Assembly (NCBI GenBank): GCA_003280085.1
Contig: QCFY01000001.1
Location: 124,001-188,000, forward strand
DNA length: 64,000 bases
Direction: 5' to 3'
DNA from: Prochlorococcus sp. AG-363-O06
GTDB taxonomy: Bacteria; Cyanobacteriota; Cyanobacteriia; PCC-6307; Cyanobiaceae
Part shown: positions 9,791 to 19,410 of the stretch, in pieces
Layout of the letters: each line of letters begins with the position of its first letter
Position numbering within the stretch: the first letter of the stretch is position 1
Made by a program: the position numbers and the translations under genes
Notes under the pieces: generated by a model
Told to the model about the DNA's origin: nothing
What the model saw: the letters and a program-made list of their open reading frames with translations, nothing else
The model's database searches: none

Positions 9791-9867
9791 AGGAAAGTAA
9801 CAGTAAGTAACGGAATAGACCTTTGTGCATAGCAAGTCCATAAGGTCCGCCGAGATGAAAAAGGCCT

Positions 9868-10035
9868 ATGCCTGTTACTCAAGAAGAAGGCGGACGACTA
9901 AATGCCTTTGCGAGAGAACCCAAGATTCAATTGATTGAACAAGGTGTTACTCCCACTAACTCCTATCGCCTAATCATTTTTGCTGGAACACTGATTTTGG
10001 TGGCTCTAATTGTCTTCGGGATTAACATCACCTGA
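9868..10035 (+). CDS. psb34: Psb34-like small photosystem II assembly protein (Hlip-related)
   Basis: A 55-residue ORF with a conserved cyanobacterial N-terminal motif, EEGGRLNAFAREPKI, followed by one membrane span at about 34-51. The motif closely resembles Psb34 of Thermosynechococcus/Synechocystis, a one-helix protein related to high-light-inducible proteins that binds the CP47 side of photosystem II intermediates. The chlorophyll-binding ExxNGR motif of true Hlips is absent. The gene sits alone between thiG and sqdB in the same direction. The assignment is from remembered family sequence, not a search. Confidence 0.65.
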   Translation: MPVTQEEGGRLNAFAREPKIQLIEQGVTPTNSYRLIIFAGTLILVALIVFGINIT

Positions 10036-10092
10036 AAACCCTGTAGTAGCTTGCTTAATAGAAAGAATGGCACTTACCTTCTGGAGTTTTGA

Positions 10093-11289
10093 GTGAAAGT
10101 ACTCGTTCTTGGTGGTGACGGCTTCTGCGGATGGCCTTGTTCAGTCAATCTTGCTGAGCAAGGACATGATGTATTAATCGTCGACAACCTAAGCCGTCGC
10201 AAAATAGATGTCGATCTAGAGGTTGAGTCACTGACTCCTATCTCAAGCATCGGCGATCGCCTAAAAGCTTGGGAGGCAACAGGCGGGAAACCTATGCGCT
10301 TTGTTCATCTGGATATAGCGCATGAATATCAAACTCTTCTGGATCTCCTATTAGAAGAAAAACCAGACTCAGTTGTTCACTTTGCTGAACAACGCGCAGC
10401 ACCCTATTCAATGAAAAGCAGTGCGACAAAGCGTTACACAGTAGATAACAACGTGAATGGTACGCACAATTTACTTGCTGCAATTGTTGAAAGTGGACTA
10501 GATATCCATATCGTCCACCTTGGAACCATGGGAGTTTATGGATACGGCTCTCACCGTGGCGCAACGATTCCTGAAGGGTATTTAAAAGTTGAAGTTCCAC
10601 AACCAGATGGGAGCAGATTCGAAGAGGAAATTCTTCATCCCGCAAGTCCTGGAAGTGTGTATCACATGACTAAAACGTTAGACCAACTGTTATTTCTTTA
10701 CTACAACAAAAATGACAACATTCGTATAACCGATCTTCACCAAGGGATTGTTTGGGGAACAAATACAGAGGCTACAAGTAAAGACCCTCGCCTTACCAAT
10801 CGCTTTGATTACGACGGTGACTATGGAACTGTGCTTAATCGTTTCCTAATGCAAGCAGCTATTGGCTATCCCTTAACGGTGCATGGCACTGGTGGACAAA
10901 CCAGAGCATTCATACATATCCGTGATTCTGTCAAATGTGTTCAACTTGCCCTAGAGAATCCTCCAGAAAAAGGCGAGAGAGTCAAAATCTTTAATCAAAT
11001 GACAGAAAGCCATCAAGTTGGCGAACTAGCTAAAAAAGTTGCTGCTCTTACCGAAGCGGAGATCAACTATCTACCAAATCCAAGGAATGAAGCCGTTGAA
11101 AATGATCTTATAGTTGACAATAGATGCTTTATAGAACTAGGGCTGAAACCAACTACTCTTGATGATGGACTCCTAGAAGAGGTTGTAGGTGTAGCTCGTA
11201 AATTTGCAAATCGATGTGACCTCAAACGCATACCATGTATTTCTGCCTGGACTTCAACCCAAGCCAAAGCAATCAATAAGCCTTCCTGA
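10093..11289 (+). CDS. sqdB: UDP-sulfoquinovose synthase
   Basis: Converts UDP-glucose and sulfite to UDP-sulfoquinovose, the head-group donor of the thylakoid sulfolipid SQDG. The 398-residue short-chain dehydrogenase-type protein begins with the NAD-binding motif GGDGFCGWP, has HFAEQRAAPYSM, a TMGVYGYG segment and the catalytic pair in YHMTK. This is the SQD1/SqdB signature. The start is GTG at 10093, which gives the family N-terminus. sqdX follows after 25 bp, forming a two-gene sulfolipid operon, which spares phosphate by replacing phospholipid in oligotrophic cyanobacteria. Confidence 0.95.
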   Translation: MKVLVLGGDGFCGWPCSVNLAEQGHDVLIVDNLSRRKIDVDLEVESLTPISSIGDRLKAWEATGGKPMRFVHLDIAHEYQTLLDLLLEEKPDSVVHFAEQRAAPYSMKSSATKRYTVDNNVNGTHNLLAAIVESGLDIHIVHLGTMGVYGYGSHRGATIPEGYLKVEVPQPDGSRFEEEILHPASPGSVYHMTKTLDQLLFLYYNKNDNIRITDLHQGIVWGTNTEATSKDPRLTNRFDYDGDYGTVLNRFLMQAAIGYPLTVHGTGGQTRAFIHIRDSVKCVQLALENPPEKGERVKIFNQMTESHQVGELAKKVAALTEAEINYLPNPRNEAVENDLIVDNRCFIELGLKPTTLDDGLLEEVVGVARKFANRCDLKRIPCISAWTSTQAKAINKPS

Positions 11290-11314
11290 AGGCCTAAAAT
11301 AACTACCAAGTCAC

Positions 11315-12460
11315 GTGAAAATAGCCTTTTTTACTGAGACATTTCTCCCAAAAGTGGATGGAATAGTTACTCGACTTACCAAAACAATTAAACACTTGAT
11401 CGACTCTGGGGATGAAGTAATTATCTTTTGCCCAGAGGGAGGGCCTAGTAATTACTTAGGAGCCAAAGTTGTAGGCGTTCCAGCAATGCCTTTACCCCTT
11501 TATCCTGAACTAAAACTAGGTCTGCCAGGACCAGCGGTCTCTGAAGCCTTAGAAGATCTACATCCTGATTTAATTCATGTAGTCAATCCAGCAGTACTTG
11601 GACTAGGAGGAATATGGCTTGCAAAAACCAATGGAATCCCTCTAATTGCTAGTTATCACACCCATCTCCCCAAATACCTTGAACACTATGGAATGGGCAT
11701 GCTTGAACCTCTTCTCTGGGAGCTTTTAAAAGCGGCACACAATCAAGCAGTTTTGAATCTCTGTACCTCAACCGCAATGGTCTCTGAGCTGAGCGAAAAA
11801 GGTATTCAAAATACTGCTCTTTGGCAAAGGGGAGTTGATACTGAATCTTTTCGACCTGAGTTGCGAAATGAAGCAATGCGAGCTCGCTTATTAGGAAGCA
11901 ATGATGATCAAGGATCTCTACTTATATACGTAGGAAGATTATCCGCAGAAAAGCAAATTGAAAGAATAAAGCCAGTCCTTGATGCCCTTCCAGCAACTCG
12001 GTTAGCTTTAGTCGGAGATGGACCTTATAGACAACAATTGGAAAAGATTTTTGAAGGCACTGCCACTACATTTGTTGGATATTTATGCGGAGAAGAGTTA
12101 GCCAGTGCTTATGCAAGTGGGGATGCATTTCTTTTCCCGTCCAGTACTGAAACTCTTGGGTTAGTCCTCTTAGAAGCAATGGCAGCTGGCTGTCCGGTTG
12201 TAGGAGCTAATAAGGGTGGAATCCCTGACATCATTACTGATGGAAAAAATGGTTGTCTCTATAATCCAGATGGACCAAATGATGGTTCTGAAAGTTTAAT
12301 TAAGGCAACAAAAAGGCTCCTGGGTAATGATTTAGAAAGACAAGCGATGCGTCATGCTGCAAGGGAAGAAGCAGAAAGGTGGGGCTGGAAAGCAGCAACT
12401 GAACAATTAAGAAGCTATTACCAACAAGTACTTGAAAAGTCTATAAAACTAGCTGCGTAA
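11315..12460 (+). CDS. sqdX: Sulfoquinovosyltransferase, GT4 family
   Basis: Transfers sulfoquinovose from UDP-sulfoquinovose to diacylglycerol. The 381-residue GT-B protein starts (GTG at 11315) with KIAFFTETFLPKVDGIVTRL, has the SYHTHLPKY motif, RGVDTESF, YVGRLSAEKQ and the E-x7-E type motif in PSSTETLGLVLLEAMA. These are typical of SqdX. It is 25 bp downstream of sqdB. A hairpin followed by a T-run, 77 bp past the stop, probably terminates the operon. Confidence 0.93.
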   Translation: MKIAFFTETFLPKVDGIVTRLTKTIKHLIDSGDEVIIFCPEGGPSNYLGAKVVGVPAMPLPLYPELKLGLPGPAVSEALEDLHPDLIHVVNPAVLGLGGIWLAKTNGIPLIASYHTHLPKYLEHYGMGMLEPLLWELLKAAHNQAVLNLCTSTAMVSELSEKGIQNTALWQRGVDTESFRPELRNEAMRARLLGSNDDQGSLLIYVGRLSAEKQIERIKPVLDALPATRLALVGDGPYRQQLEKIFEGTATTFVGYLCGEELASAYASGDAFLFPSSTETLGLVLLEAMAAGCPVVGANKGGIPDIITDGKNGCLYNPDGPNDGSESLIKATKRLLGNDLERQAMRHAAREEAERWGWKAATEQLRSYYQQVLEKSIKLAA

Positions 12461-12464
12461 AAAA

Positions 12465-12725
12465 TTAAGCTGCCTGTGGAGGGGGTGTTGGAGAACCCAA
12501 TGGCTGAAAAGGTATCACCAATGTTGCCCATCTTTCAGGCCTTTCTGGCCTTTTTTTAAGAGGTTGTCTGATGCCAAATGGAACTCTAACTACATTAGTT
12601 CCATCAACTTTTATGGACTTGCCTGAATTAAATACAGATTCAACTTCATTTGAAAAAGAAGGCAAATGCAAAAATTCCTTTGATTCTTTTTTGCGAAGTT
12701 GCTTGATTGGATTTTCTTTAGCCAT
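12465..12725 (-). CDS. Small hypothetical protein
   Basis: From the ATG at 12725 the product is 86 residues (MAKENPIKQLRKKESKEF...); a GGAGGGGA-like ribosome-binding site lies about 6 bases upstream and supports this start over the longer frame beginning at 12743. The protein is basic at the N-terminus, with a central VVRVPFGIRQPLKKRPERPERW and a Pro-rich end. No known domain, signal or membrane span is recognised. It is convergent with sqdX, only 4 bp away, and lies downstream of gcvP on the same strand. Picocyanobacteria carry many such short conserved proteins, but I cannot name a family. Confidence 0.55.
   Translation of the reverse strand: MAKENPIKQLRKKESKEFLHLPSFSNEVESVFNSGKSIKVDGTNVVRVPFGIRQPLKKRPERPERWATLVIPFQPLGSPTPPPQAA
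12537..12557 (+). terminator. Intrinsic terminator-like hairpin after sqdX
   Basis: The five-base stem AGGCC (12537-12541) and GGCCT (12547-12551) encloses a five-base loop and runs into seven T residues. It is correctly oriented to end the sqdB-sqdX transcript. It lies inside the coding region of the opposing hypothetical gene. Confidence 0.5.
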
Positions 12726-12822
12726 GTGCTGTCCCCTCCCCAAAATGAGAACTGCTGCCGTAAAGGATAGTCAAATTAGGTCATAAGGCAACAAAATAAA
12801 ACCAAAAATTCGGTTTTCAGTG

Positions 12823-12861
12823 AAAATTTACCTCTTAAAGGTGATTTATGCCAGAGGTAAA
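12823..12861 (-). terminator. Probable terminator of gcvP
   Basis: A perfect nine-base inverted repeat, TTTACCTCT (12827-12835) and AGAGGTAAA (12853-12861), with a 17-base spacer, lies 17 bp beyond the gcvP stop. On the gcvP strand it is followed by TTTT. A second weaker hairpin (AAAACC...GGTTTT) lies just beyond, near 12800-12816. Confidence 0.5.
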
Positions 12862-12877
12862 AAATTTGGAGGGAATT

Positions 12878-15790
12878 TTAAATCTCATCCATGGGTGGAC
12901 AAGAACAAATCAAATTTCGATCACCATAAACATTGTTAATACGGGACACTGCAGGCCAGAACTTGTTTCTGCGCAATTCATCCGAAGGAAACGCAGCGAC
13001 TTGACGAGAGTATGGCCTATTCCACACCTCTTGCGTTACAGCAAACAAAGTGTGTGGGGACTTTTTCAAAGGATTGTTCTGAGGATCAATCTCACCCAAC
13101 TCAATTGCTTCTATCTCAGAACGAATAGCAATCATGGCTTCACAAAAGCGATCTAACTCTTTTAATGCTTCGCTTTCAGTTGGTTCAACCATCAAAGTCC
13201 CTGCGACAGGCCAACTGACAGTTGGAGCATGAAACCCATAATCCATTAATCGCTTGGCTACATCATCAACTTCAATACCAGAACTACTTTTCAAAGGTCT
13301 CAGATCTAAAATGCATTCATGAGCAACTAATCCCCTCTGTCCTTTAAAAAGAACTGGAAAAAAAAAGTCCAACCTTTTTGCAATGTAATTAGCAGAAAGC
13401 AAAGCTACTGAACTTGCCTGGCACAAACCTTTAACGCCCATCATTCGTATATACATCCAACTAATAGACAAAATCCCTGCACTTCCCCACGGGGCTGCAG
13501 AAATCGCACCAATGGCCTTTTCCCCACGAGCACAATCAAGCAAAGGATGGCCTGGCAAATAAGGTTCTAAATGCATTGCCACAGCAATAGGTCCCACTCC
13601 TGGTCCCCCACCCCCATGAGGAATGCAAAAAGTTTTATGAAGGTTGAGATGACACACATCTGCACCATACAAACCAGGTTTGCAAAGACCAACTTGTGCA
13701 TTCAGATTTGCACCATCTAAATAAACTTGTCCTCCATGAGAATGAATTAAATCACAGATTTCTCGAATCTTTGGTTCAAAAACCCCATGCGTTGATGGAT
13801 AAGTAAGCATTAAAGCCGAAAGAGAAGGTGAATATAATTCCGCCTTATTTGTTAAATCATCAAAATCAATGTTCCCATCTTGATCACAAGCCACAGCAAC
13901 AACTTTCATGCCAGCCATTACTGAGCTTGCCGGATTGGTTCCATGCGCACTGGTGGGAATTAAACAAATATCCCTATGACCTTGTCCTCGATCTTTATGC
14001 CAAGCCTGAATAACTAATAATCCAGCAAACTCACCTTGAGAACCTGCATTTGGTTGCAATGAGGTGGCAGCAAAACCTGTTAAAGCAGCTATCCATTTTT
14101 CAAGATCTTTAAATAAATGAAGATATCCACCAACTTGAGAGATAGGAGAAAAAGGATGAACATCTGCAAACTCCTTCCAGCCAATAGGAATCAATTCAGA
14201 TGTGGCATTTAATTTCATAGTGCAACTACCTAGAGGAATCATCCCGTTTATTAATGAAAAATCTCGTTGTACCAAGCGCTGGATATAGCGTCGCAACTCA
14301 GTTTCACTACGAAAATCATTAAATACTGATTGTTTCAGCCAAGGTTCATTCCTTAAAGGTATGGAAGACAAGTAATCAGAAAGTTCGAAATTAATATCTG
14401 CAAATGGTGGCAAAGGTTGTTGAATTGCCTCAGCAAAAACCTTTTGCAACCGCAAAAACTCCTCCTCAGAAGTTAATTCATCAAAAGTAATTCCAAATCC
14501 GGTGGAATTCTCAACGGCTGCACCCAAAGGCAATACCCGCAAATTAAAGCCAGCAACTTTTGCTAGTTCATGAACAAGTGGAGACCGATCAAAACAAACC
14601 TCAATAGTGTCAAAACTAGGTTGACTCTCAAAAGAATACCCAAGCTGCTTTAAACATTTCTCAAATCTGACTCGATACAAAAAAATGCGCCTGGCTATTG
14701 ACTCAAGACCTTCTGGACCATGGTTGACTGCATAAAAAGAGGCAATTACAGCCAACAAAACTTGTGCCGTACAAATATTACTAGTGGCTTTATCCCTTCG
14801 AATGTGTTGCTCCCTTGTCTGAAGAGCCAATCTGAGTGCTGCTTCCCCATCTGAATCAACTGACTGACCAACTAAGCGTCCTGGAACCTGTCTCTTGAAA
14901 GTTTCACGAGTTGCAAAAAATGCAGCATGAGGGCCACCAAATGCCATTGGCAAGCCAAATCTTTGAATACTGCCTACAGCTATATCAACGCCAAGATTTC
15001 CAACAGGTGCAAGTAAAACTTGAGCCATAGGATCTATTGCAATTGAAACCAAAGCATCTACTTGATGAGCACTATTTATAAATTTGGATGGGTCAAATAA
15101 AGAGCCCCTACATCCAGGTAGCTGAAGAAATAATCCAAAAATATTTTTGTCTAAATTAAAATCACTTAAAGAGCAAAGATCTATTTGAATACCCAATGGT
15201 TCTGCTCGAGTTCGCAGTACCGCCAATGTTTGAGGTAAAACTTCTTCATGGATAAGAAAGCGGCGCGCATCGGGATTCTTACGAACAGAAAAACTCAAAC
15301 TCATTGCCTCAGCAGCAGCAGTTGCCTCATCCAGCAAAGACGCATTAGCAATTGGTAGGCCTGTCAACTCGCTAATAAGAGTTTGAAAATTAAATAAAGC
15401 CTCTAGCCTTCCTTGAGAAATTTCTGCTTGATAAGGGGTATAAGCGGTATACCAAGCAGGATTTTCTAAAACATCTCTCTGAATTAAAGGAGGCAGAATG
15501 GTGCCGTGATAACCAAGCCCAATAAGAGATCGAAGTACTTTATTTTTTCTTGCAATCCCAAGTAATTCTTCTATTGCCTTGGATTCATTACAAGAATTGG
15601 GCAAACAGCCTTTTGGAAAATCTCTATCTAGGATCTCAGAAGGAACAACAGCCTGAACAAACTCTTCCAAAGACGGATATTCCAGGAAGTCCAACATCTC
15701 CTGCTGGTCCTTTGAAGTAGGACCAATATGTCGCTGTAGAAACTCGGACGACCCAAACCCTGAAGATTGAGAAAGCTGATTCCCCAGCAC
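12878..15790 (-). CDS. gcvP: Glycine dehydrogenase (decarboxylating), P protein
   Basis: PLP enzyme that decarboxylates glycine and passes the aminomethyl group to lipoyl-GcvH; important for photorespiratory glycine. The 970-residue single-chain form carries both halves: an N-terminal half with [25 protein letters not shown] and the [16 protein letters not shown]-like block, and a C-terminal half with [16 protein letters not shown], and [16 protein letters not shown] where Lys719 binds PLP. The start is GTG at 15790. It is 80 bp downstream of gcvH in the same direction. gcvT is 22 kb away at 38.0 kb. Confidence 0.97.
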   Translation of the reverse strand: MLGNQLSQSSGFGSSEFLQRHIGPTSKDQQEMLDFLEYPSLEEFVQAVVPSEILDRDFPKGCLPNSCNESKAIEELLGIARKNKVLRSLIGLGYHGTILPPLIQRDVLENPAWYTAYTPYQAEISQGRLEALFNFQTLISELTGLPIANASLLDEATAAAEAMSLSFSVRKNPDARRFLIHEEVLPQTLAVLRTRAEPLGIQIDLCSLSDFNLDKNIFGLFLQLPGCRGSLFDPSKFINSAHQVDALVSIAIDPMAQVLLAPVGNLGVDIAVGSIQRFGLPMAFGGPHAAFFATRETFKRQVPGRLVGQSVDSDGEAALRLALQTREQHIRRDKATSNICTAQVLLAVIASFYAVNHGPEGLESIARRIFLYRVRFEKCLKQLGYSFESQPSFDTIEVCFDRSPLVHELAKVAGFNLRVLPLGAAVENSTGFGITFDELTSEEEFLRLQKVFAEAIQQPLPPFADINFELSDYLSSIPLRNEPWLKQSVFNDFRSETELRRYIQRLVQRDFSLINGMIPLGSCTMKLNATSELIPIGWKEFADVHPFSPISQVGGYLHLFKDLEKWIAALTGFAATSLQPNAGSQGEFAGLLVIQAWHKDRGQGHRDICLIPTSAHGTNPASSVMAGMKVVAVACDQDGNIDFDDLTNKAELYSPSLSALMLTYPSTHGVFEPKIREICDLIHSHGGQVYLDGANLNAQVGLCKPGLYGADVCHLNLHKTFCIPHGGGGPGVGPIAVAMHLEPYLPGHPLLDCARGEKAIGAISAAPWGSAGILSISWMYIRMMGVKGLCQASSVALLSANYIAKRLDFFFPVLFKGQRGLVAHECILDLRPLKSSSGIEVDDVAKRLMDYGFHAPTVSWPVAGTLMVEPTESEALKELDRFCEAMIAIRSEIEAIELGEIDPQNNPLKKSPHTLFAVTQEVWNRPYSRQVAAFPSDELRRNKFWPAVSRINNVYGDRNLICSCPPMDEI

Positions 15791-15870
15791 TTTTCAATGA
15801 AACCAAAATATGTATTTAAGGTTATAAACGAATTCCGAAAGGTGTTAAGAAACTTTTGAAGTCAAACATT

Positions 15871-16260
15871 TTACTTAGCATTTACCTTGTTGGTATAGAC
15901 CTTGGAATCCATCAATTGCTCTAATTGGGATAAATCGATAGGGCGCATTACAAGAAGCCAACCTGCTCCATGAGGATCATCCTGCAAGGCTTCAGGGCTC
16001 GCAAGAACTGATTCATTGCGTTGGACAACTTCTCCACTGATTGGCGAGTACATCTCCTCAACAGCCTTCACAGACTCCACTGAGCCAAAGCTAGAGCCCT
16101 GATTTATTGAAGTGCCAACCTCAGGAAGATCGACAAAAACAATGTCACCCAATTGATCAACTGCAAAAGCACTGATCCCTAATCGAACAAGCTCTCCTTC
16201 TTGGTGAGCATATTCATGGCTATCGGCAAAGCGAAATTGTTCGGGAAATGAAAAGGCCAT
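15871..16260 (-). CDS. gcvH: Glycine cleavage system H protein
   Basis: Lipoyl carrier that shuttles the aminomethyl group between GcvP and GcvT. The 129 residues match the usual length, with the lipoylation site Lys65 in VESVKAVEEMYSP and the preceding GDIVFVDLPEVG strand. It starts 20 bp after the PLP-lyase gene and precedes gcvP by 80 bp, so a three-gene leftward operon is likely. Confidence 0.97.
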   Translation of the reverse strand: MAFSFPEQFRFADSHEYAHQEGELVRLGISAFAVDQLGDIVFVDLPEVGTSINQGSSFGSVESVKAVEEMYSPISGEVVQRNESVLASPEALQDDPHGAGWLLVMRPIDLSQLEQLMDSKVYTNKVNAK

Positions 16261-16280
16261 CGAAAAGGGCCAAACGAAGC

Positions 16281-17561
16281 TTATTCACCAGTCTGAGGCA
16301 AATCCAAGAATCCTGCTTTCACTAAATCAGAAAGTGCGCGAATTAAAGCAATTTTTATATGAGCTCTATGGGTACCCCCTTGCACAAAAATGTTGTATGG
16401 AGGCCTAAAAGGTGCATCAGCAGAAAACTCACTTGTACTTCCATCAATAAACGTACCTCCTGCCATAACTAAATCCGCCTCATAACCAGGCATCGATGCA
16501 GGTATAGGCTCTAAATAAGCCCCAATAGGGGAACAAGCTTGAAAAGATCGACATACAACCTTTAAAGCTTCCGGACTCTTCAAACATACGCCCTGAATAA
16601 TGTCTGACCTTGTTTCTCCAAATGAGGGATTGACAGAAAAGCCCAATTCCTCAAAAACACATGCAACCAAATCAGCACCAATCAACGCTTCTGCAACCAT
16701 CTGAGGAGCAAGAAATAACCCTTGTAAAACTAAACGATTTAGATCAAAACAAGTCCCTCCGTCACTGCCAATACCTGGGGCGGTAAGTCTGCAGCAAGCC
16801 TTCTCAACAAGCTCAAGGCGACCAGCCAAATAACCACCGGTAGGAACTATTGTTCCACCAAGATTTTTAATTAATGAACCAGCAATCAAATCTGCTCCAA
16901 CCTCTGTGGGCTCCCTGTCCTCGACAAACTCTCCATAACAATTGTCAACAAAACAAACAGTCTCAGGCTGTTTTCTATGAACTCTCTTACAAATTTCACC
17001 TATTAAATCAATCGACAGAGCATTTCTCCAGGAGTAACCGCAGCTTCTCTGAATAAACACAATCCCCCTAGGTCTTTCTAAAGCCTTTTCAAGGCCCGTC
17101 CAATCGATCGTGCCCTCATGAGCAAGTGATAGCTCTTCATAATTAATCCCAAATTCGGTGAGAGAACCATGGCCAGAGCCTCTTAAGCCTATTACCTCTT
17201 CAAGGGTTTCATAAGGCCTACCAGTTACAGAAAGCATCGACTCACCCGGTCTTAAGACGCCAAATAAAGCCGAAGCAATCGCATGGGTACCGCTAACAAA
17301 TTGGAGTCTTACAGCTGCTTTTTCAGCACCTAAAACCCTTGCAAAAACTTTGTCTAAGACTTCTCTCCCTTTATCTCCATGTCCATAGCCACTCGCTGAG
17401 GCAAAATGATGAGTTGAAACCCGCTCTGCAGCAAAAGCATCTAAAACCTTTTCCAAACGATTCATAACGGCTTTAGTTCTTATCTCTGCCAAGGTCTGCA
17501 AACGATCTGATACTGATAAGACATAATCCTCTGCCCAATCATGTACTAAATCCGTATCCAT
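16281..17561 (-). CDS. Methionine gamma-lyase family PLP enzyme (aluminium-resistance protein family)
   Basis: A fold-type I PLP enzyme of the family once called aluminium resistance protein, related to cystathionine/methionine gamma-lyases. Motifs include QFVSGTHAIASALFGVLRPGE, FVDNCYGEF with the PLP-ring aspartate, and SLIKNLGG with the PLP lysine. From the ATG at 17561 the product is 426 residues; TTG at 17591 would add ten. None of the starts has a clear ribosome-binding site. The true substrate in cyanobacteria is not established. It precedes gcvH by 20 bp, so it is probably in the glycine-cleavage operon, suggesting a link to amino-acid breakdown. Confidence 0.83.
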   Translation of the reverse strand: MDTDLVHDWAEDYVLSVSDRLQTLAEIRTKAVMNRLEKVLDAFAAERVSTHHFASASGYGHGDKGREVLDKVFARVLGAEKAAVRLQFVSGTHAIASALFGVLRPGESMLSVTGRPYETLEEVIGLRGSGHGSLTEFGINYEELSLAHEGTIDWTGLEKALERPRGIVFIQRSCGYSWRNALSIDLIGEICKRVHRKQPETVCFVDNCYGEFVEDREPTEVGADLIAGSLIKNLGGTIVPTGGYLAGRLELVEKACCRLTAPGIGSDGGTCFDLNRLVLQGLFLAPQMVAEALIGADLVACVFEELGFSVNPSFGETRSDIIQGVCLKSPEALKVVCRSFQACSPIGAYLEPIPASMPGYEADLVMAGGTFIDGSTSEFSADAPFRPPYNIFVQGGTHRAHIKIALIRALSDLVKAGFLDLPQTGE

Positions 17562-17703
17562 TTGATGAAGATGGAATTTGGCCACAAACAATCAAGAGCG
17601 AGGTTTACAGTTCCTTAAAGATATTGATCCTTACTTTTCAATTTCCTATCCAGCTCACAGGAATTTGTGAAGCAGCATTTTTTATTACCTGAAGGAGTTC
17701 ATC

Positions 17704-18606
17704 TTGGTTTCCCATTCCTCTAAAACTGAATCTAAAACCAGAGATCTACGTTTAAGAGCAGGAATCGTCAGCCCACGCAAACCACTTCCTGCAACTCAAC
17801 GTAAATACCGACTGGGGACAACCACTTTCATGCTTGTAATGCATATTGGCGCAACATTTGCCCTACTCCCAAGGTTTTGGAGCTTGCAAGCAATCGCAAT
17901 TTTTGCTGTTTTGTATTGGACAACAGTTTTAGGAGTAACACTTGGCCTTCATAGACTAGTCGCCCACAGAAGTTTTCTCACCCCAAATTGGGTTGAAAAA
18001 ATCTTGGTGCTAATGGGAGCCCTTGCTTGCCAAAGCGGACCTATTGAGTGGGTAGCCCTTCATAGACACCATCACAAATTTTCGGATCAACCCAATGATC
18101 ATCACGATGCAGGCAGAGGTTTTTGGTGGAGTCATAGCGAATGGATGCTGCACGAAATTCCAGTATTAAAGGATTCATATCGACTTGCTGGAGACCTCCT
18201 AGCAGATCCATTCTTCCGTTGGCTAGATCATTGGTTCCTCCTATTGCAAATCCCTTTAGGACTTTTTCTTTACTGGTTCGGGGAATTAGCACAAGTCCAT
18301 GGTGGAGGGCTAGGGCTAGTGCTATGGGGCATACCTCTTCGCCTTGTAATCGTTTATCACGTCACATGGCTTGTCAATTCTGCAACTCATACTTTTGGCT
18401 ATAGAAATTTTGACTGTCCAGATTTATCTAGAAATTGCTGGTGGGTGGCAATTCTTTCCTTTGGAGAAGGTTGGCATAATAATCACCATGCCTATCCTCA
18501 AAGCGCAAGGCATGGCCTTAGATGGTTTGAATTTGACATCACTTGGCAGCATATAAAGCTTTTAAAACACTTCGGTCTTGCGAGGCAAGTGCGGCAAGCT
18601 AAATAA
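17704..18606 (+). CDS. Acyl-lipid delta-9-type fatty acid desaturase (copy 1)
   Basis: Membrane di-iron desaturase that puts the first double bond into acyl chains of thylakoid lipids using reduced ferredoxin. The three histidine boxes are HRLVAH (83-88), HRHHH (120-124) and HNNHH (in EGWHNNHHAYP), the delta-9 (DesC) arrangement. Four to six hydrophobic segments surround them. The start is TTG at 17704, supported by GAAGGAG six bases upstream; no in-frame ATG is nearby. A paralog lies at 19411. The gene is divergent from the PLP-lyase gene, so the intervening 142 bp probably hold two promoters. Confidence 0.9.
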   Translation: MVSHSSKTESKTRDLRLRAGIVSPRKPLPATQRKYRLGTTTFMLVMHIGATFALLPRFWSLQAIAIFAVLYWTTVLGVTLGLHRLVAHRSFLTPNWVEKILVLMGALACQSGPIEWVALHRHHHKFSDQPNDHHDAGRGFWWSHSEWMLHEIPVLKDSYRLAGDLLADPFFRWLDHWFLLLQIPLGLFLYWFGELAQVHGGGLGLVLWGIPLRLVIVYHVTWLVNSATHTFGYRNFDCPDLSRNCWWVAILSFGEGWHNNHHAYPQSARHGLRWFEFDITWQHIKLLKHFGLARQVRQAK

Positions 18607-18623
18607 ATTTAGTCCTACCACCT

Positions 18624-19355
18624 TCATCTCCCTAGTAATCTTGCTCTTGCTCTAAGGTCTTGAAGAAATAGATTCATGCCAACTGAATCTGAACCTACAA
18701 GATTTCTATGAGTTGCATATAAATCAAATAATTCACCATCTAAATCATTAGCGCTGTAATCATTCAAACCAGCCATAACCTCAGCAAATCTCTCTCGTCT
18801 AGAAGACTTAATAACTGGATAAGCTGCCAAAACTTTTTCCCTGCATTCTCTCCAAGACTTCCCCTGACAGAAACAATCTGCAATAGCTGCACACAAACTA
18901 CTTGCTTCATCATCATCTTCAATAAACCAATCAAAACTTTCTGGTAAAGAAGCTAAGCCAACAAAAATTTCAAAAAATTCTCCTGCCTTGAGAGGCTGTC
19001 CATAATCATTTTCTAAAGGAATAGCTGATTCCAGTAAAACCTTCAAAAGTTCAGGGTGCACATCCTGAAGTTGTTGACTGATACTTTCAATGCCTTCAGA
19101 AATAACTTCATTTGATTTTGCTAATGCTAAAAAAACTTCAGGTCCAGGTGAAAATAACTTCCCATTACGAAGATTAGAAATTTGAGAATTATGAACTTTT
19201 CCTAAATTCAGACTTTCTGACAATGCAGGTAAAACTTTGTGGGACCAACCATTGCGCTCATGCCAAACCCTAATCAAATGAGCCATAGCCCTACGGCCAC
19301 TTGCAAGCTGATCGCGAAAATCATTAGTCACAGAATCAGGCAAAAGATCAGGCAA
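18624..19355 (-). CDS. Hypothetical protein with possible HTH segment, between two desaturase genes
   Basis: A 243-residue protein that I cannot assign. Residues about 40-75 (LPALSESLNLGKVHNSQISNLRNGKL) look like an XRE-type helix-turn-helix, with the second helix near HNSQISNLRNG. The rest is helical and acidic, with an EDDDEASSLCAAIADCFCQGKSW segment and no membrane span. The start is uncertain: TTG at 19355 or an internal ATG at 19286. It is divergent from desaturase copy 2 (55 bp apart using its ATG) and convergent with copy 1. Position plus HTH-like region suggest, but do not show, control of desaturase expression. Confidence 0.6.
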   Translation of the reverse strand: MPDLLPDSVTNDFRDQLASGRRAMAHLIRVWHERNGWSHKVLPALSESLNLGKVHNSQISNLRNGKLFSPGPEVFLALAKSNEVISEGIESISQQLQDVHPELLKVLLESAIPLENDYGQPLKAGEFFEIFVGLASLPESFDWFIEDDDEASSLCAAIADCFCQGKSWRECREKVLAAYPVIKSSRRERFAEVMAGLNDYSANDLDGELFDLYATHRNLVGSDSVGMNLFLQDLRARARLLGR

Positions 19356-19410
19356 GGGATTGATATTGATCCTTATCAGCTATGGTAAACAACCATTTGT
19401 CGGATCAGCA

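Noticed and set aside
10253-10260. GCGATCGC (HIP1 palindrome) in sqdB
   Set aside because: A single copy noticed; the motif is over-represented in many cyanobacteria but one copy carries no meaning here.
15791-15870. Possible glycine riboswitch between gcvH and gcvP
   Set aside because: Only 80 bp, and no tandem aptamer features are visible.
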